Source: XYD12-FULL-36-8 sp964391015 (GTDB taxonomy: Bacteria > Bacteroidota > Ignavibacteria > Ignavibacteriales > Ignavibacteriaceae). Taken from it: DNA of 64,000 bases. The notes beneath the pieces are model-generated. The model ran no database searches. It saw only the letters and a program-made list of their open reading frames with translations, and was not told where the DNA came from. The position numbers and the translations under genes are program-made. Location: positions 51,307-115,306 of the forward strand of contig CAYMKU010000007.1 of assembly GCA_964391015.1 (NCBI GenBank), read 5' to 3'. This document shows positions 46,279 through 54,089 of the stretch, in pieces; the stretch's first letter is position 1, and every line of letters begins with the position of its first letter.

Positions 46279-46291
46279 GTTTTAACATGAC

Positions 46292-47287
46292 TCATTTATG
46301 ATCTTCACTTATTGTTTTGAACAAACGCTCTATTTCAATCGGGACAATTCCAACTTCACCACAAACAATACCTGCCGCAAAGTTAGCAAGGTAACATGCT
46401 TCCAAAATATTTGCATTAGCAGCAAGCGCCATCGCTAAAGTAGAAATAACAGTATCTCCGGCACCGGAAACATCGGCAACTTTTATGGCTTTGGTTGGCA
46501 TTCGTTTTTCCGGATTATCTTTTTCAAAAACAGCGATGCCTTCTTCACCAAGTGTAAGCAAAACATTTTTTGCATTAAGCCGCTCCAGTATTTTTTTGCC
46601 TGCCGATGAAATATCCGAAGATATTTTTATCTTCATTCCAAGAACATCTTCCGCTTCTTTACGATTCGGCTTAAATACAGTTACATTTTTGTAAGCAAAA
46701 AAATTGTTGAATTTAGGATCAACAGTTATAAGAATATCGTTTTTATTTGCAAGGTGAATAATCTTGTCAATCAATTCAGGGGTAAGCACACCTTTATTGT
46801 AATCTTGAAGAATTATTCCGTCAATTTTTTTCACATGAGACTCAAGGTACGAAAAAATCTTTTTCCGCATATCCTCATTTATATAGTCTTTGCTTTCCTT
46901 ATCAATTCTAACAACATGCTGGTTGTGGGCTATTACTCTTGTTTTTGCGGTCGTCGGTCGTGTTTCATCAGTAAAAATTCCATCTGAATGAATTTTGTTT
47001 TCATTAACAAGAGAAGTAAAAATTATTCCATCATTATCTTTACCTATTATACCAATCGGGAAGGGAATCCCGCCAAGCTTAAGAACGTTTAATGCAACAT
47101 TAGCGGCTCCGCCAAACCTATAAAATTCATCACCGACTTCTACAACCGGCACAGGAGCTTCAGGAGAAATCCTTTTCACTTCTCCCCAAAAGTAACAATC
47201 AAGCATCATATCGCCAATTACAGCGATTTTCTTTCCGGCAAAGTTATTTTTTAGCTCATCCAAACGATGAGTTGAAATGTTAACCAT
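46292..47287 (-). CDS. rfaE1: D-glycero-beta-D-manno-heptose-7-phosphate kinase (split HldE N-terminal)
   Basis: The 331-residue PfkB-family sugar kinase has the first signature GDMMLDCYFWGEVKRISPEAP and GGAANVALNV, and the second, catalytic signature VADVSGAGDTVISTLA with the base Asp. It phosphorylates heptose 7-phosphate to the 1,7-bisphosphate on the way to ADP-heptose, a precursor of LPS inner core or S-layer glycans. No GmhA or GmhB is in the window. The apparent 3' end lies beside the assembly gap but is complete. Confidence 0.95.
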   Translation of the reverse strand: MVNISTHRLDELKNNFAGKKIAVIGDMMLDCYFWGEVKRISPEAPVPVVEVGDEFYRFGGAANVALNVLKLGGIPFPIGIIGKDNDGIIFTSLVNENKIHSDGIFTDETRPTTAKTRVIAHNQHVVRIDKESKDYINEDMRKKIFSYLESHVKKIDGIILQDYNKGVLTPELIDKIIHLANKNDILITVDPKFNNFFAYKNVTVFKPNRKEAEDVLGMKIKISSDISSAGKKILERLNAKNVLLTLGEEGIAVFEKDNPEKRMPTKAIKVADVSGAGDTVISTLAMALAANANILEACYLANFAAGIVCGEVGIVPIEIERLFKTISEDHK

Positions 47288-47407
47288 TGTTTTCCTTATT
47301 CAATAAAAGTTACGGTTTAAAATAATGATAATAATTAAGCGGTGAAAGGAGGGGGAATATAACAGGGTTATGGTGGAGTTGGTGCGGAGAAGTAGGATTA
47401 AAATAGA

Positions 47408-47435
47408 GTAGGGGCATGATGTATCATGACATCAC
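47408..47435. repeat. Degenerate REP-like palindrome at the 3' end of the transposase gene
   Basis: GTAGGGGCATGAT and its partner ATCATGACATCAC form a hairpin with a perfect CATGAT/ATCATG core. The transposase stop codon (47432-47434) lies in the right arm. Confidence 0.6.
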
Positions 47436-47986
47436 TTAGCCAATTTTTCATTCTGATAGTATTCATCAATATCCCATTGTAAAGAATTCAATTCGATATA
47501 CTTTCTTATGTTGAACAAATCATTTTCATTTCTAATGATGTGTTCGTAAAATCCTTTTTGCCAAACCTCTTTAGCGGGTAAATTTCTTAAGCTATTTATT
47601 CTTTTTGAAACTGCTGATTTAAATGACCTAATAATTGCAGACAGAGAACCACGCGGTATTTCACCAAATTTGCGATTCTCCATTACCTTTGTAGGGACAC
47701 AGCGCGCTGTGTCCCTACCTTCAATAATCAATATCCCATGAAAATGATTAGGCATGATAACAAAATAATCCAAATCAATATTTTTTCTTAATTCCTTTGT
47801 TCTTAACCATTCTTCATTAACAATTTTTCCATAATTATTCAGAATCATCGCACCATTTTTTATTCTGCCGAATAAATTTCCCCTGTCGTATGTGCAAATT
47901 GTAACGTAATACCAGTTGGGTTCGGAGTAATCGTATTCCTTTAATCTGATCGATTTGCGGTGATGTTCGTTAGAATTATAATCCAT
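47432..47986 (-). CDS. REP-associated tyrosine transposase (RAYT, Y1 HUH family)
   Basis: The 184-residue protein from the ATG at 47986 starts MDYNSNEHHRKSIRLKEYDY, the usual RAYT N-terminus. The HUH motif is MPNHFHGIL, and the catalytic Tyr is probably in FNIRKYIELNS. A longer version from 48037 would put the REP-encoded peptide GRDIACYVP at the N-terminus and is judged a readthrough start. The loop after the HUH motif contains GRDTARCVP, which is encoded by another full REP palindrome inside the gene (47691-47718). RAYTs are single-copy enzymes thought to recognise and move REP palindromes; the three copies here are its probable substrates. Confidence 0.9.
   Translation of the reverse strand: MDYNSNEHHRKSIRLKEYDYSEPNWYYVTICTYDRGNLFGRIKNGAMILNNYGKIVNEEWLRTKELRKNIDLDYFVIMPNHFHGILIIEGRDTARCVPTKVMENRKFGEIPRGSLSAIIRSFKSAVSKRINSLRNLPAKEVWQKGFYEHIIRNENDLFNIRKYIELNSLQWDIDEYYQNEKLAK
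47691..47718. repeat. Perfect 28-bp REP palindrome inside the RAYT reading frame
   Basis: The arms GTAGGGACACAGCG and CGCTGTGTCCCTAC are perfectly complementary, so the 28 bases are their own reverse complement. The insertion keeps the transposase frame and adds a GRDTARCVP peptide in a variable loop. Confidence 0.9.
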
Positions 47987-48001
47987 ATTGTTTACATCAT
48001 T

Positions 48002-48027
48002 GGGGACATAGCACGCTATGTCCCTAC
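48002..48027. repeat. REP palindrome in front of the RAYT gene
   Basis: GGGGACATAGCAC and GCTATGTCCCTAC pair except for the centre. It lies 16 bases upstream of the chosen RAYT start. Confidence 0.8.
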
Positions 48028-48073
48028 CTTCACTCAATAAGGGTACAATTCATTGTGCCTCACAATTAATCCT

Positions 48074-48496
48074 TTATTCTTTTACTTCGGCTTCCCATTT
48101 TCTTTTGGTGCCGAGTAAACCGACGACCGCCAAACCCGCAAACGCAAGCGGCGCCATGATTGGTTTATCTTTTTCATTTGCTTCATGCTCACGTTCTTCA
48201 ACAGTCAGATTGATTTCATCTTCTTCATCTTCCAAGTGAAAATACACTCCCGTTCCGGCAACAATAAATGAAACAAATAAAAATATTTGGAAAAAACGAA
48301 TCAATTTTTCTTTCCACATAATTGCTGCACTTGCACCCAATAACAAACCTATTACGCTGAAAATAAATGGAATGTAAGCCATTACTTCATCTTTTAGAAC
48401 GTCCCAGTGTTCGAGAGTTGTGTCAATCCAAAGAAATGCAAAGCCAAGCGCTGTAAAGAGTACCAGAAGTCGGTTTAATGAAAAGTTGTTAAGCAT
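48074..48496 (-). CDS. Small polytopic membrane protein, unknown function
   Basis: The 140-residue protein has about four transmembrane helices (LLVLFTALGFAFLWI, YIPFIFSVIGLLLGASAAIMW, FFQIFLFVSFIVAGTGVYF and PLAFAGLAVVGLLG) with a Glu-rich loop (HLEDEEDEINLTVEEREHEAN) between the third and fourth. I recognise no family. It is alone, between the REP/RAYT locus and a divergent secreted protein gene. Confidence 0.7.
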   Translation of the reverse strand: MLNNFSLNRLLVLFTALGFAFLWIDTTLEHWDVLKDEVMAYIPFIFSVIGLLLGASAAIMWKEKLIRFFQIFLFVSFIVAGTGVYFHLEDEEDEINLTVEEREHEANEKDKPIMAPLAFAGLAVVGLLGTKRKWEAEVKE

Positions 48497-48601
48497 AAAA
48501 TAACCCCTAATTATTAATGGATAATTTTGATATGTAAAAATAGGAGTTTAAAACCAATATTTCTGTGTCACGACTGTCTCACAGCAACAAAAAAACTTTG
48601 G

Positions 48602-48611
48602 TATAATTTTG
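48602..48611 (+). promoter_or_regulatory. Possible -10 box upstream of the SmpA-like gene
   Basis: TATAATTTTG matches both TATAAT and the TAnnTTTG form. No good -35 hexamer is placed 17 bases upstream, so this is weak evidence, and it would give a leader of about 90 bases. Confidence 0.3.
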
Positions 48612-48701
48612 CGCATACAGCCACATAACATATCATGGTAACTTTTGTTAGAAGACCTTTTTTATATAAATTACTTTAAGTAAGAACTAAGAGTTATTAA
48701 T

Positions 48702-49337
48702 ATGAAATACATTTTATTTATAACATTAGTATTAACAGTAGAAATATATTCACAGGAAATAATTGGAACACCTAAATCTAAATATGGAAAGTATATTACA
48801 GCAGAACCACATTATCAAACTAAAGCAAATCGTTTAGTATTTATTGCATATAAGGATTCAGTTTTTGTGGATTCTATATTTTGCGATAGATATGGTGATT
48901 TATGGTGTAAAGTTAGAGCAAAGGGACATTCAGGATATTACAACTTGAATGAATTATATTTTGAAAATGATAACGAAGCTATAGTTGATAGTATATCTAA
49001 AATAAGAACGAAAGAATATAAAGCTATTGAGCAAAAAATTAGACAAGAAGAAAAAGAAATTGCATTGAAAGAAGAGCAAGAAGAACTTGTTTTAAAGGAA
49101 AAGTTGTTCAAAGAACGCAAGGTATCTTTAATTAAAAAATATGGGAAGAAAAATGCCCAAAGGATTATAGATAAAAAAATATGGTTAGGCATGTCCAATG
49201 AAATGGCACGGGAAAGTTGGGGTGAACCAAACGATATTAACAGAACTGTTGGAAGGTGGGGTGTTCACGAACAATGGGTTTATGATGGAACTTATCTCTA
49301 TTTTGAGAATGGTAAACTTACCGGCTGGCAAGATTAG
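48702..49337 (+). CDS. Secreted protein with SH3-like and SmpA/BamE-like ends
   Basis: The 211-residue protein has a signal peptide (KYILFITLVLTVEIYS), a small beta-rich domain (about 25-95) that looks like a bacterial SH3 domain (YGDLWCKVRAKGHSGYYNL) and a charged helical coil (about 105-150, KIRTKEYKAIEQKIRQEEKE). The C-terminal motif is LGMSNEMARESWGEPNDINRT, then EQWVYDGTYLYFENGKL. That C-terminal part matches the SmpA/OmlA (BamE-like) pattern used in envelope proteins. The combination suggests a peptidoglycan- or envelope-associated factor; function unproven. Confidence 0.75.
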   Translation: MKYILFITLVLTVEIYSQEIIGTPKSKYGKYITAEPHYQTKANRLVFIAYKDSVFVDSIFCDRYGDLWCKVRAKGHSGYYNLNELYFENDNEAIVDSISKIRTKEYKAIEQKIRQEEKEIALKEEQEELVLKEKLFKERKVSLIKKYGKKNAQRIIDKKIWLGMSNEMARESWGEPNDINRTVGRWGVHEQWVYDGTYLYFENGKLTGWQD

Positions 49338-49431
49338 CTGAAGAAATAAATCATTTACTTTTCCTAAGTGGAATATTCTGATAGAGATCGTTGCTTAGTA
49401 TTAAAATAAAATTTGTAAAGAAAGAAATATT

Positions 49432-52101
49432 ATGAGCGACAACAATAAAGATTTAGAAATCCGCGAGCTTGAAACCAAAGAATGGCTCTACTCTCTTGAC
49501 TATGTGCTTGAGCATGGCGGACCTGAAAGAGTAACTGAGCTACTTCAACAGTTGCAAATAAGAGCGCATAAAGCTGGAATTGAAATACCATTTACAGCAA
49601 ATACTCCATACATAAACACAATTCCAAGAGAGAAGCAGCCGCCATTTCCCGGCAACAGAGAAATTGAAAGACGAATTAAAAGCATGATTCGCTGGAATGC
49701 GATGGCGATGGTTGTTAAAGCAAATAAAATGGAAAGCGGAATTGGCGGACATATTTCAACTTATGCGTCCGCTGCAACTTTATATGAAATAGGTTTCAAT
49801 CATTTCTTCCGCGGCAAAGGCGAGGATTACGGCGGTGATCAAATTTATTTTCAAGGTCATGCTTCTCCAGGAATTTATGCGCGCGCATTTTTGGAAGGAA
49901 GATTAACAAGCGAACAGCTTGAAAACTTCAGAAGAGAATTAAAACCGAATGGCGGACTTTCTTCTTATCCTCATCCTTGGCTGATGCCAAATTTTTGGGA
50001 GTTCCCAACTGTGTCAATGGGCTTAGGACCAATCATGGCAATTTATCAAGCAAGGTTTAATCGTTACCTGGAAGACCGCGGATTAAAAAAACCCGGCGGG
50101 CATGTTTGGGCTTTTCTCGGCGACGGTGAAACTGATGAGCCAGAAGCTCTCGGTGCAATCACTCTTGCATCAAGAGAACGGCTTGATAATTTAATTTTTG
50201 TAATCAACTGCAACTTACAGCGGCTTGATGGCCCTGTTCGGGGAAATGGAAAAATCATTCAAGAGCTTGAAGCCGCTTTCAGAGGTGCTGGATGGAATGT
50301 AATCAAAGTTATTTGGGGAACAGATTGGGACCCGCTTCTCGACAAAGACAAAGATGGTAAACTCGTAAAAAGAATGAGCGAGGTTGTTGATGGTGAATAT
50401 CAAAAATATTCAGTTGAAACAGGTGAATATATAAGGAATCATTTTTTTGGCGCTGACCCAGAGCTACTAAAAATGGTAGAGAAGATGACGGATGAACAGC
50501 TTCAAAAAATGAAACGCGGCGGGCATGATCCCGAAAAAGTTTTTGCCGCATTTAAAGCTGCAGCTACTCATGTTGGACAGCCGACTGTCATTCTTGCCAA
50601 AACAATTAAAGGTTATGGTTTAGGCGAAAGCGGTGAAGGAAAGAACATAACTCATCAGCAGAAGAAATTAAACGAAGATGAAATGAAAGAATTTCGAAGC
50701 CGTTTTGGTATTCCAATTTCTGACGATGATATTGCAAATGCTCCTTTCTTCAAACCATCTGAAGATAGTTCTGAGATGCAGTATCTTTTAGCAAGAAGGA
50801 AAGAACTCGGCGGATTTGTACCTTCAAGAAAAAGTGATATTCGTCCGATTAAAACTCCGCCAGAAGAAATCTTTGAAGAATTCTACAAAGGAACTGAAGG
50901 AAGAGAAGTTTCAACGACAATGGTGTTTGTACGGATGCTTGCCAAACTTCTGAAGGATAAGGAAATTGGTAAGTATATCGTTCCAATTGTTCCCGATGAA
51001 GCACGAACATTTGGAATGGAATCTTTATTCAGGCAAGTTGGAATATACTCGCATGTTGGACAGCTTTATGAACCGGTTGACAAAGACAGCTTGCTTTATT
51101 ACAAAGAAGCAAAGAACGGACAAATACTTGAAGAAGGAATAACCGAAGCTGGTTCAGTATCATCATTCATTGCTGCGGGAACTGCATACGCAACTCACGG
51201 CATCAACATGATTCCGTTCTTTATTTATTATTCAATGTTTGGCATGCAGAGAATCGGTGATTTTGTTTGGGCAGCCGGCGATATGCGGTCAAAAGGTTTT
51301 CTGCTTGGCGGGACTGCAGGAAGAACAACTCTTAATGGCGAAGGACTTCAACATCAAGACGGACATAGTCATTTGCTTGCATATTCAGTTCCGAACCTTG
51401 TCACGTATGATCCGGCTTTTGCTTTTGAGCTTGCCGTTATAATTCGTAATGGAATAAAAAGAATGTATGAAGATAAAGAAGATATTTTCTATTACATCAC
51501 TGTGATGAATGAAAATTACCCAATGCCTGAAATGCCTGGCAATGTTAAAGAAGGAATTGTTAAGGGTATGTATAAATTTCAAGCATCAGATAAGAAAAAT
51601 ACAAAGATGAAAGCACATCTGTTTGGAAGCGGGACAATTATGAACGAAATGCTCAAAGCTGCAAAAATTTTGGAAGATGATTATAAAGTTGCGGCGGATG
51701 TTTGGAGCGTCACCAGCTACAAAGAACTAAGAAAAGATGCCCTTGAAGTTGAACGATGGAATATGCTCAATCCAAATCAAACGCCTAAAGTATCATACAT
51801 ATCAAAGATGCTTGCAAATGAAGATGGAATCTTTGTTGCATCTTCAGATTATGTTAAAGCACTGCCTGATTCCATATCTAAATGGTTTCCGCAAACATTA
51901 TACTCGTTAGGTACTGATGGATTCGGCAGAAGCGAATCTCGAGCAGCACTCAGAGATTTCTTTGAAGTTGATGCAAAGCATATTGTGTTAGCAGCATTAA
52001 CTGGATTAGCAAAAGATGGAAAGATGAAACCAGCAGAATTAGATAAAGTAATGAAGAAGCTCGGAATAAATCCAAAAAAGAAAAATCCGATGCGTTCTTG
52101 A
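49432..52101 (+). CDS. aceE: Pyruvate dehydrogenase E1, homodimeric
   Basis: The 889-residue enzyme is the large homodimeric type of E1, not the alpha/beta pair. Near residue 125-150 is the substrate/TPP region (HISTYASAATLYE, FQGHASPGIYARAFLEG). The TPP-binding motif is GDGETDEPEALGA ending in NCN (about 225-255), and the pyrimidine-binding half follows with DEARTFGMESLFRQVGIYS and HQDGHSHLLAYSVPN. It decarboxylates pyruvate onto the E2 lipoyl arms. It heads the aceE-aceF-lpd operon; the next gene starts 232 bases later after a block of repeats. Confidence 0.96.
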   Translation: MSDNNKDLEIRELETKEWLYSLDYVLEHGGPERVTELLQQLQIRAHKAGIEIPFTANTPYINTIPREKQPPFPGNREIERRIKSMIRWNAMAMVVKANKMESGIGGHISTYASAATLYEIGFNHFFRGKGEDYGGDQIYFQGHASPGIYARAFLEGRLTSEQLENFRRELKPNGGLSSYPHPWLMPNFWEFPTVSMGLGPIMAIYQARFNRYLEDRGLKKPGGHVWAFLGDGETDEPEALGAITLASRERLDNLIFVINCNLQRLDGPVRGNGKIIQELEAAFRGAGWNVIKVIWGTDWDPLLDKDKDGKLVKRMSEVVDGEYQKYSVETGEYIRNHFFGADPELLKMVEKMTDEQLQKMKRGGHDPEKVFAAFKAAATHVGQPTVILAKTIKGYGLGESGEGKNITHQQKKLNEDEMKEFRSRFGIPISDDDIANAPFFKPSEDSSEMQYLLARRKELGGFVPSRKSDIRPIKTPPEEIFEEFYKGTEGREVSTTMVFVRMLAKLLKDKEIGKYIVPIVPDEARTFGMESLFRQVGIYSHVGQLYEPVDKDSLLYYKEAKNGQILEEGITEAGSVSSFIAAGTAYATHGINMIPFFIYYSMFGMQRIGDFVWAAGDMRSKGFLLGGTAGRTTLNGEGLQHQDGHSHLLAYSVPNLVTYDPAFAFELAVIIRNGIKRMYEDKEDIFYYITVMNENYPMPEMPGNVKEGIVKGMYKFQASDKKNTKMKAHLFGSGTIMNEMLKAAKILEDDYKVAADVWSVTSYKELRKDALEVERWNMLNPNQTPKVSYISKMLANEDGIFVASSDYVKALPDSISKWFPQTLYSLGTDGFGRSESRAALRDFFEVDAKHIVLAALTGLAKDGKMKPAELDKVMKKLGINPKKKNPMRS

Positions 52102-52109
52102 CTTGAATT

Positions 52110-52308
52110 GTCATGCTGAACTTATTTCTCCGAAGGAGTCCTTCGGACAGCATCTCAATTTTGAAATAATGAGACCCTGAAACAAGCCTGCCTGTCGGCA
52201 AGGCAGGTTCGGGGTGACAAGTTAAGTGAATAAAGAATTTGTCAGTCTGAGCCGTCGAAGACTGAAATACTAGAATAATGTCACACTTCGACAAGCTCAG
52301 TGTGACAG
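52110..52308. repeat. Mosaic of short palindromic repeats between aceE and aceF
   Basis: Three repeat units stand in a row, each with its own hairpin: one beginning GTCATGCTGAAC and holding CTCCGAAGGAG/TCCTTCGGA, one beginning GAGACCCTGAAACAAG with CCTGCC/GGCAGG arms and ending GGGGTGACA, and one ending in the perfect TGTCACACT/AGTGTGACA hairpin (52279-52307). The last resembles the hairpin at 13721-13749. They look like the dispersed GTCAT/CCTGAAAC repeats common in spacers of Bacteroidetes and Ignavibacteria, and they break an otherwise ordinary operon. Confidence 0.7.
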
Positions 52309-52333
52309 TGAAAAAAATTTTTCAAGGTTAAAC

Positions 52334-53989
52334 ATGGCAATAGAAATAAAACTTCCTGAACTTGGTGAAAACATTGAATCAGCTGATGTTGTTTCAGTGT
52401 TAGTTAAGAAGGGAGATAAAGTCCAAAAAGATCAGGGCTTATTTGAAATTGAGACTGATAAAGCAACTATCGAAGTTCCATCAACTCAAGATGGAGTCGT
52501 TCAAAAGGTTTTAATCAAATCTGGTGACAAAATAAAAGTTGGACAAACTGTAGTTCTGATTGAAGATTCTGCTACACTGTCAGAACAAACCGTAACAATC
52601 AAAGAAAAAATTGAAAGTGATAAACCTTCCTCACAAAAAGCAATTCAACCAGAAGCTGTGTCTAAGGATGTCGTAACAGCATCGCTTGGTCAAACAAATG
52701 ATGTCACCTTACCCGATCTTGGTGAAAATATTGAGTCTGCCGATGTTGTTTCCATACTTGTAAAACCGGGAGATAAAGTTGATAAGGATCAGGGGATAAT
52801 TGAAATTGAAACTGATAAAGCAACAGTTGAAGTACCTTCACCAACTTCGGGTGAAGTAGTTAAAGTTTTAATCAAACCAGGAACAAAAACAAAAGTTGGT
52901 GACGCAATAATCAAATTGAAAACATCTGCTGGATTGGCGCCAGCGACGAAAATTGAAGTTCCAGCAATGAACAAAGTAGAATCGCCAAAAGAAACAGCCG
53001 TCGAATCTCAGCTAAAACTGGTTCAAGAAGATTCTAAAGTTGTTGAAGTTTCAGCAAATGGTTTTTATCAGCCGCAAATAATAAAAGGATCAGCACCCGC
53101 CGCTCCATCGGTAAGAAGAATTGCCCGCGAGATTGGAATTGACATTAACGAAGTCCCTGGCACTGGACCCAGCGGCAGAATTTCAATGGATGACGTGAAA
53201 GCATACGCAAAAAAACTAAATGAGCAGCGTGGGAAAGGAGTTAGCTTAGGATTAGGTATTAAAGCTGAAAAGCTGCCGGACTTTTCAAAGTTTGGTTCAA
53301 TTGAAACTAAACAGATGAACAACATCAGAATTAAAACTGCAGAACATCTTAGCTATGCTTGGACAACTATTCCCCACGTAACTCAGCTAGATGAAGCAGA
53401 CATTACGGAACTTGAAATGAAAAGAAAATCTTTTAATCTAAAAGTTGAAAATGCCGGTGGTAAACTTACCATCACATCTTTTCTTTTAAAAATAAGCGCT
53501 GAAGTATTAAAAACTTTTCCTCAATTCAACAGCAGCATTGATATGGAAAAGAAGGAAATTATCTACAAAAATTATTACAACATTGGCGTTGCTGTTGATA
53601 CAGAATTCGGTCTGATTGTTCCCGTTATTAAAAATGTTGATCAGAAAAACTTAACACAGCTTTCTGTTGAGCTTGCACAGATTTCAGAAAAAGCGAGAAG
53701 CAAAAAAATATCCCTAGAGGAACTTCAAGGTGGATGCTTCACCATAACTAATCTTGGAGGAATCGGTGGAACATCATTTACTCCAATTGTAAATTCGCCT
53801 GAGGTTGCAATACTTGGAGTGTCACGAGGAAGCTACAAACCGGTTTACAAAGATGGAAAGTTCGAACCAAGGATGATTGTTCCACTATCTCTTTCGTACG
53901 ATCATAGGATTATTGATGGAGCAGATGCGGCCAGATTTCTCCGTTGGATTTGCGAAGCACTCGAGCAGCCGATGAAGCTTTTTGTTTAA
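52334..53989 (+). CDS. aceF: Dihydrolipoamide acetyltransferase (PDH E2), two lipoyl domains
   Basis: The 551-residue E2 has two lipoyl domains with nearly identical lipoylation loops: Lys43 in IETDKATIE and Lys162 in IETDKATVE, separated by a Ser/Lys/Pro-rich linker. An E3/E1-binding domain follows (APSVRRIAREIGIDINEVPG, about 255-295), then the catalytic domain with SYDHRIIDGADAARF near the C-terminus. It transfers the acetyl group to CoA. The two lipoyl domains are close enough in sequence to suggest a recent duplication. It starts just after the repeat mosaic. Confidence 0.96.
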   Translation: MAIEIKLPELGENIESADVVSVLVKKGDKVQKDQGLFEIETDKATIEVPSTQDGVVQKVLIKSGDKIKVGQTVVLIEDSATLSEQTVTIKEKIESDKPSSQKAIQPEAVSKDVVTASLGQTNDVTLPDLGENIESADVVSILVKPGDKVDKDQGIIEIETDKATVEVPSPTSGEVVKVLIKPGTKTKVGDAIIKLKTSAGLAPATKIEVPAMNKVESPKETAVESQLKLVQEDSKVVEVSANGFYQPQIIKGSAPAAPSVRRIAREIGIDINEVPGTGPSGRISMDDVKAYAKKLNEQRGKGVSLGLGIKAEKLPDFSKFGSIETKQMNNIRIKTAEHLSYAWTTIPHVTQLDEADITELEMKRKSFNLKVENAGGKLTITSFLLKISAEVLKTFPQFNSSIDMEKKEIIYKNYYNIGVAVDTEFGLIVPVIKNVDQKNLTQLSVELAQISEKARSKKISLEELQGGCFTITNLGGIGGTSFTPIVNSPEVAILGVSRGSYKPVYKDGKFEPRMIVPLSLSYDHRIIDGADAARFLRWICEALEQPMKLFV

Positions 53990-54065
53990 TTGTCAAATTG
54001 TTGTATTGCTAAATTGTCGTTGTGTTTTCCAACTATATAACAATTTAACAGTTTAACAATTTTAA
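53989..54065. repeat. AT-rich inverted repeat between aceF and lpd
   Basis: AATTGTCAAATTGTTGTATTG on the left is roughly complementary to the right-hand AACAATTTAACAG TTTAACAATT stretch. Such ATTTAACA tandem-like inverted repeats are a second kind of dispersed spacer element. It may affect the expression of lpd relative to aceF. Confidence 0.4.
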
Positions 54066-54089
54066 ATAGGAAAAAATAAAAGAATTAGG

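Noticed and set aside
46124..46333. Real tandem duplication around the gap
   Set aside because: The copies are identical, end exactly at a 100-N run, and collapse gives an ATGA overlap of two partner genes; a contig overlap explains all of this.
47432..48037. A complete IS200/IS605 insertion sequence
   Set aside because: There is no TnpB-type partner and no IS ends beyond the small palindromes. The N-terminal HHRKSIRLKEYDY pattern and neighbouring REPs fit a domesticated RAYT better.
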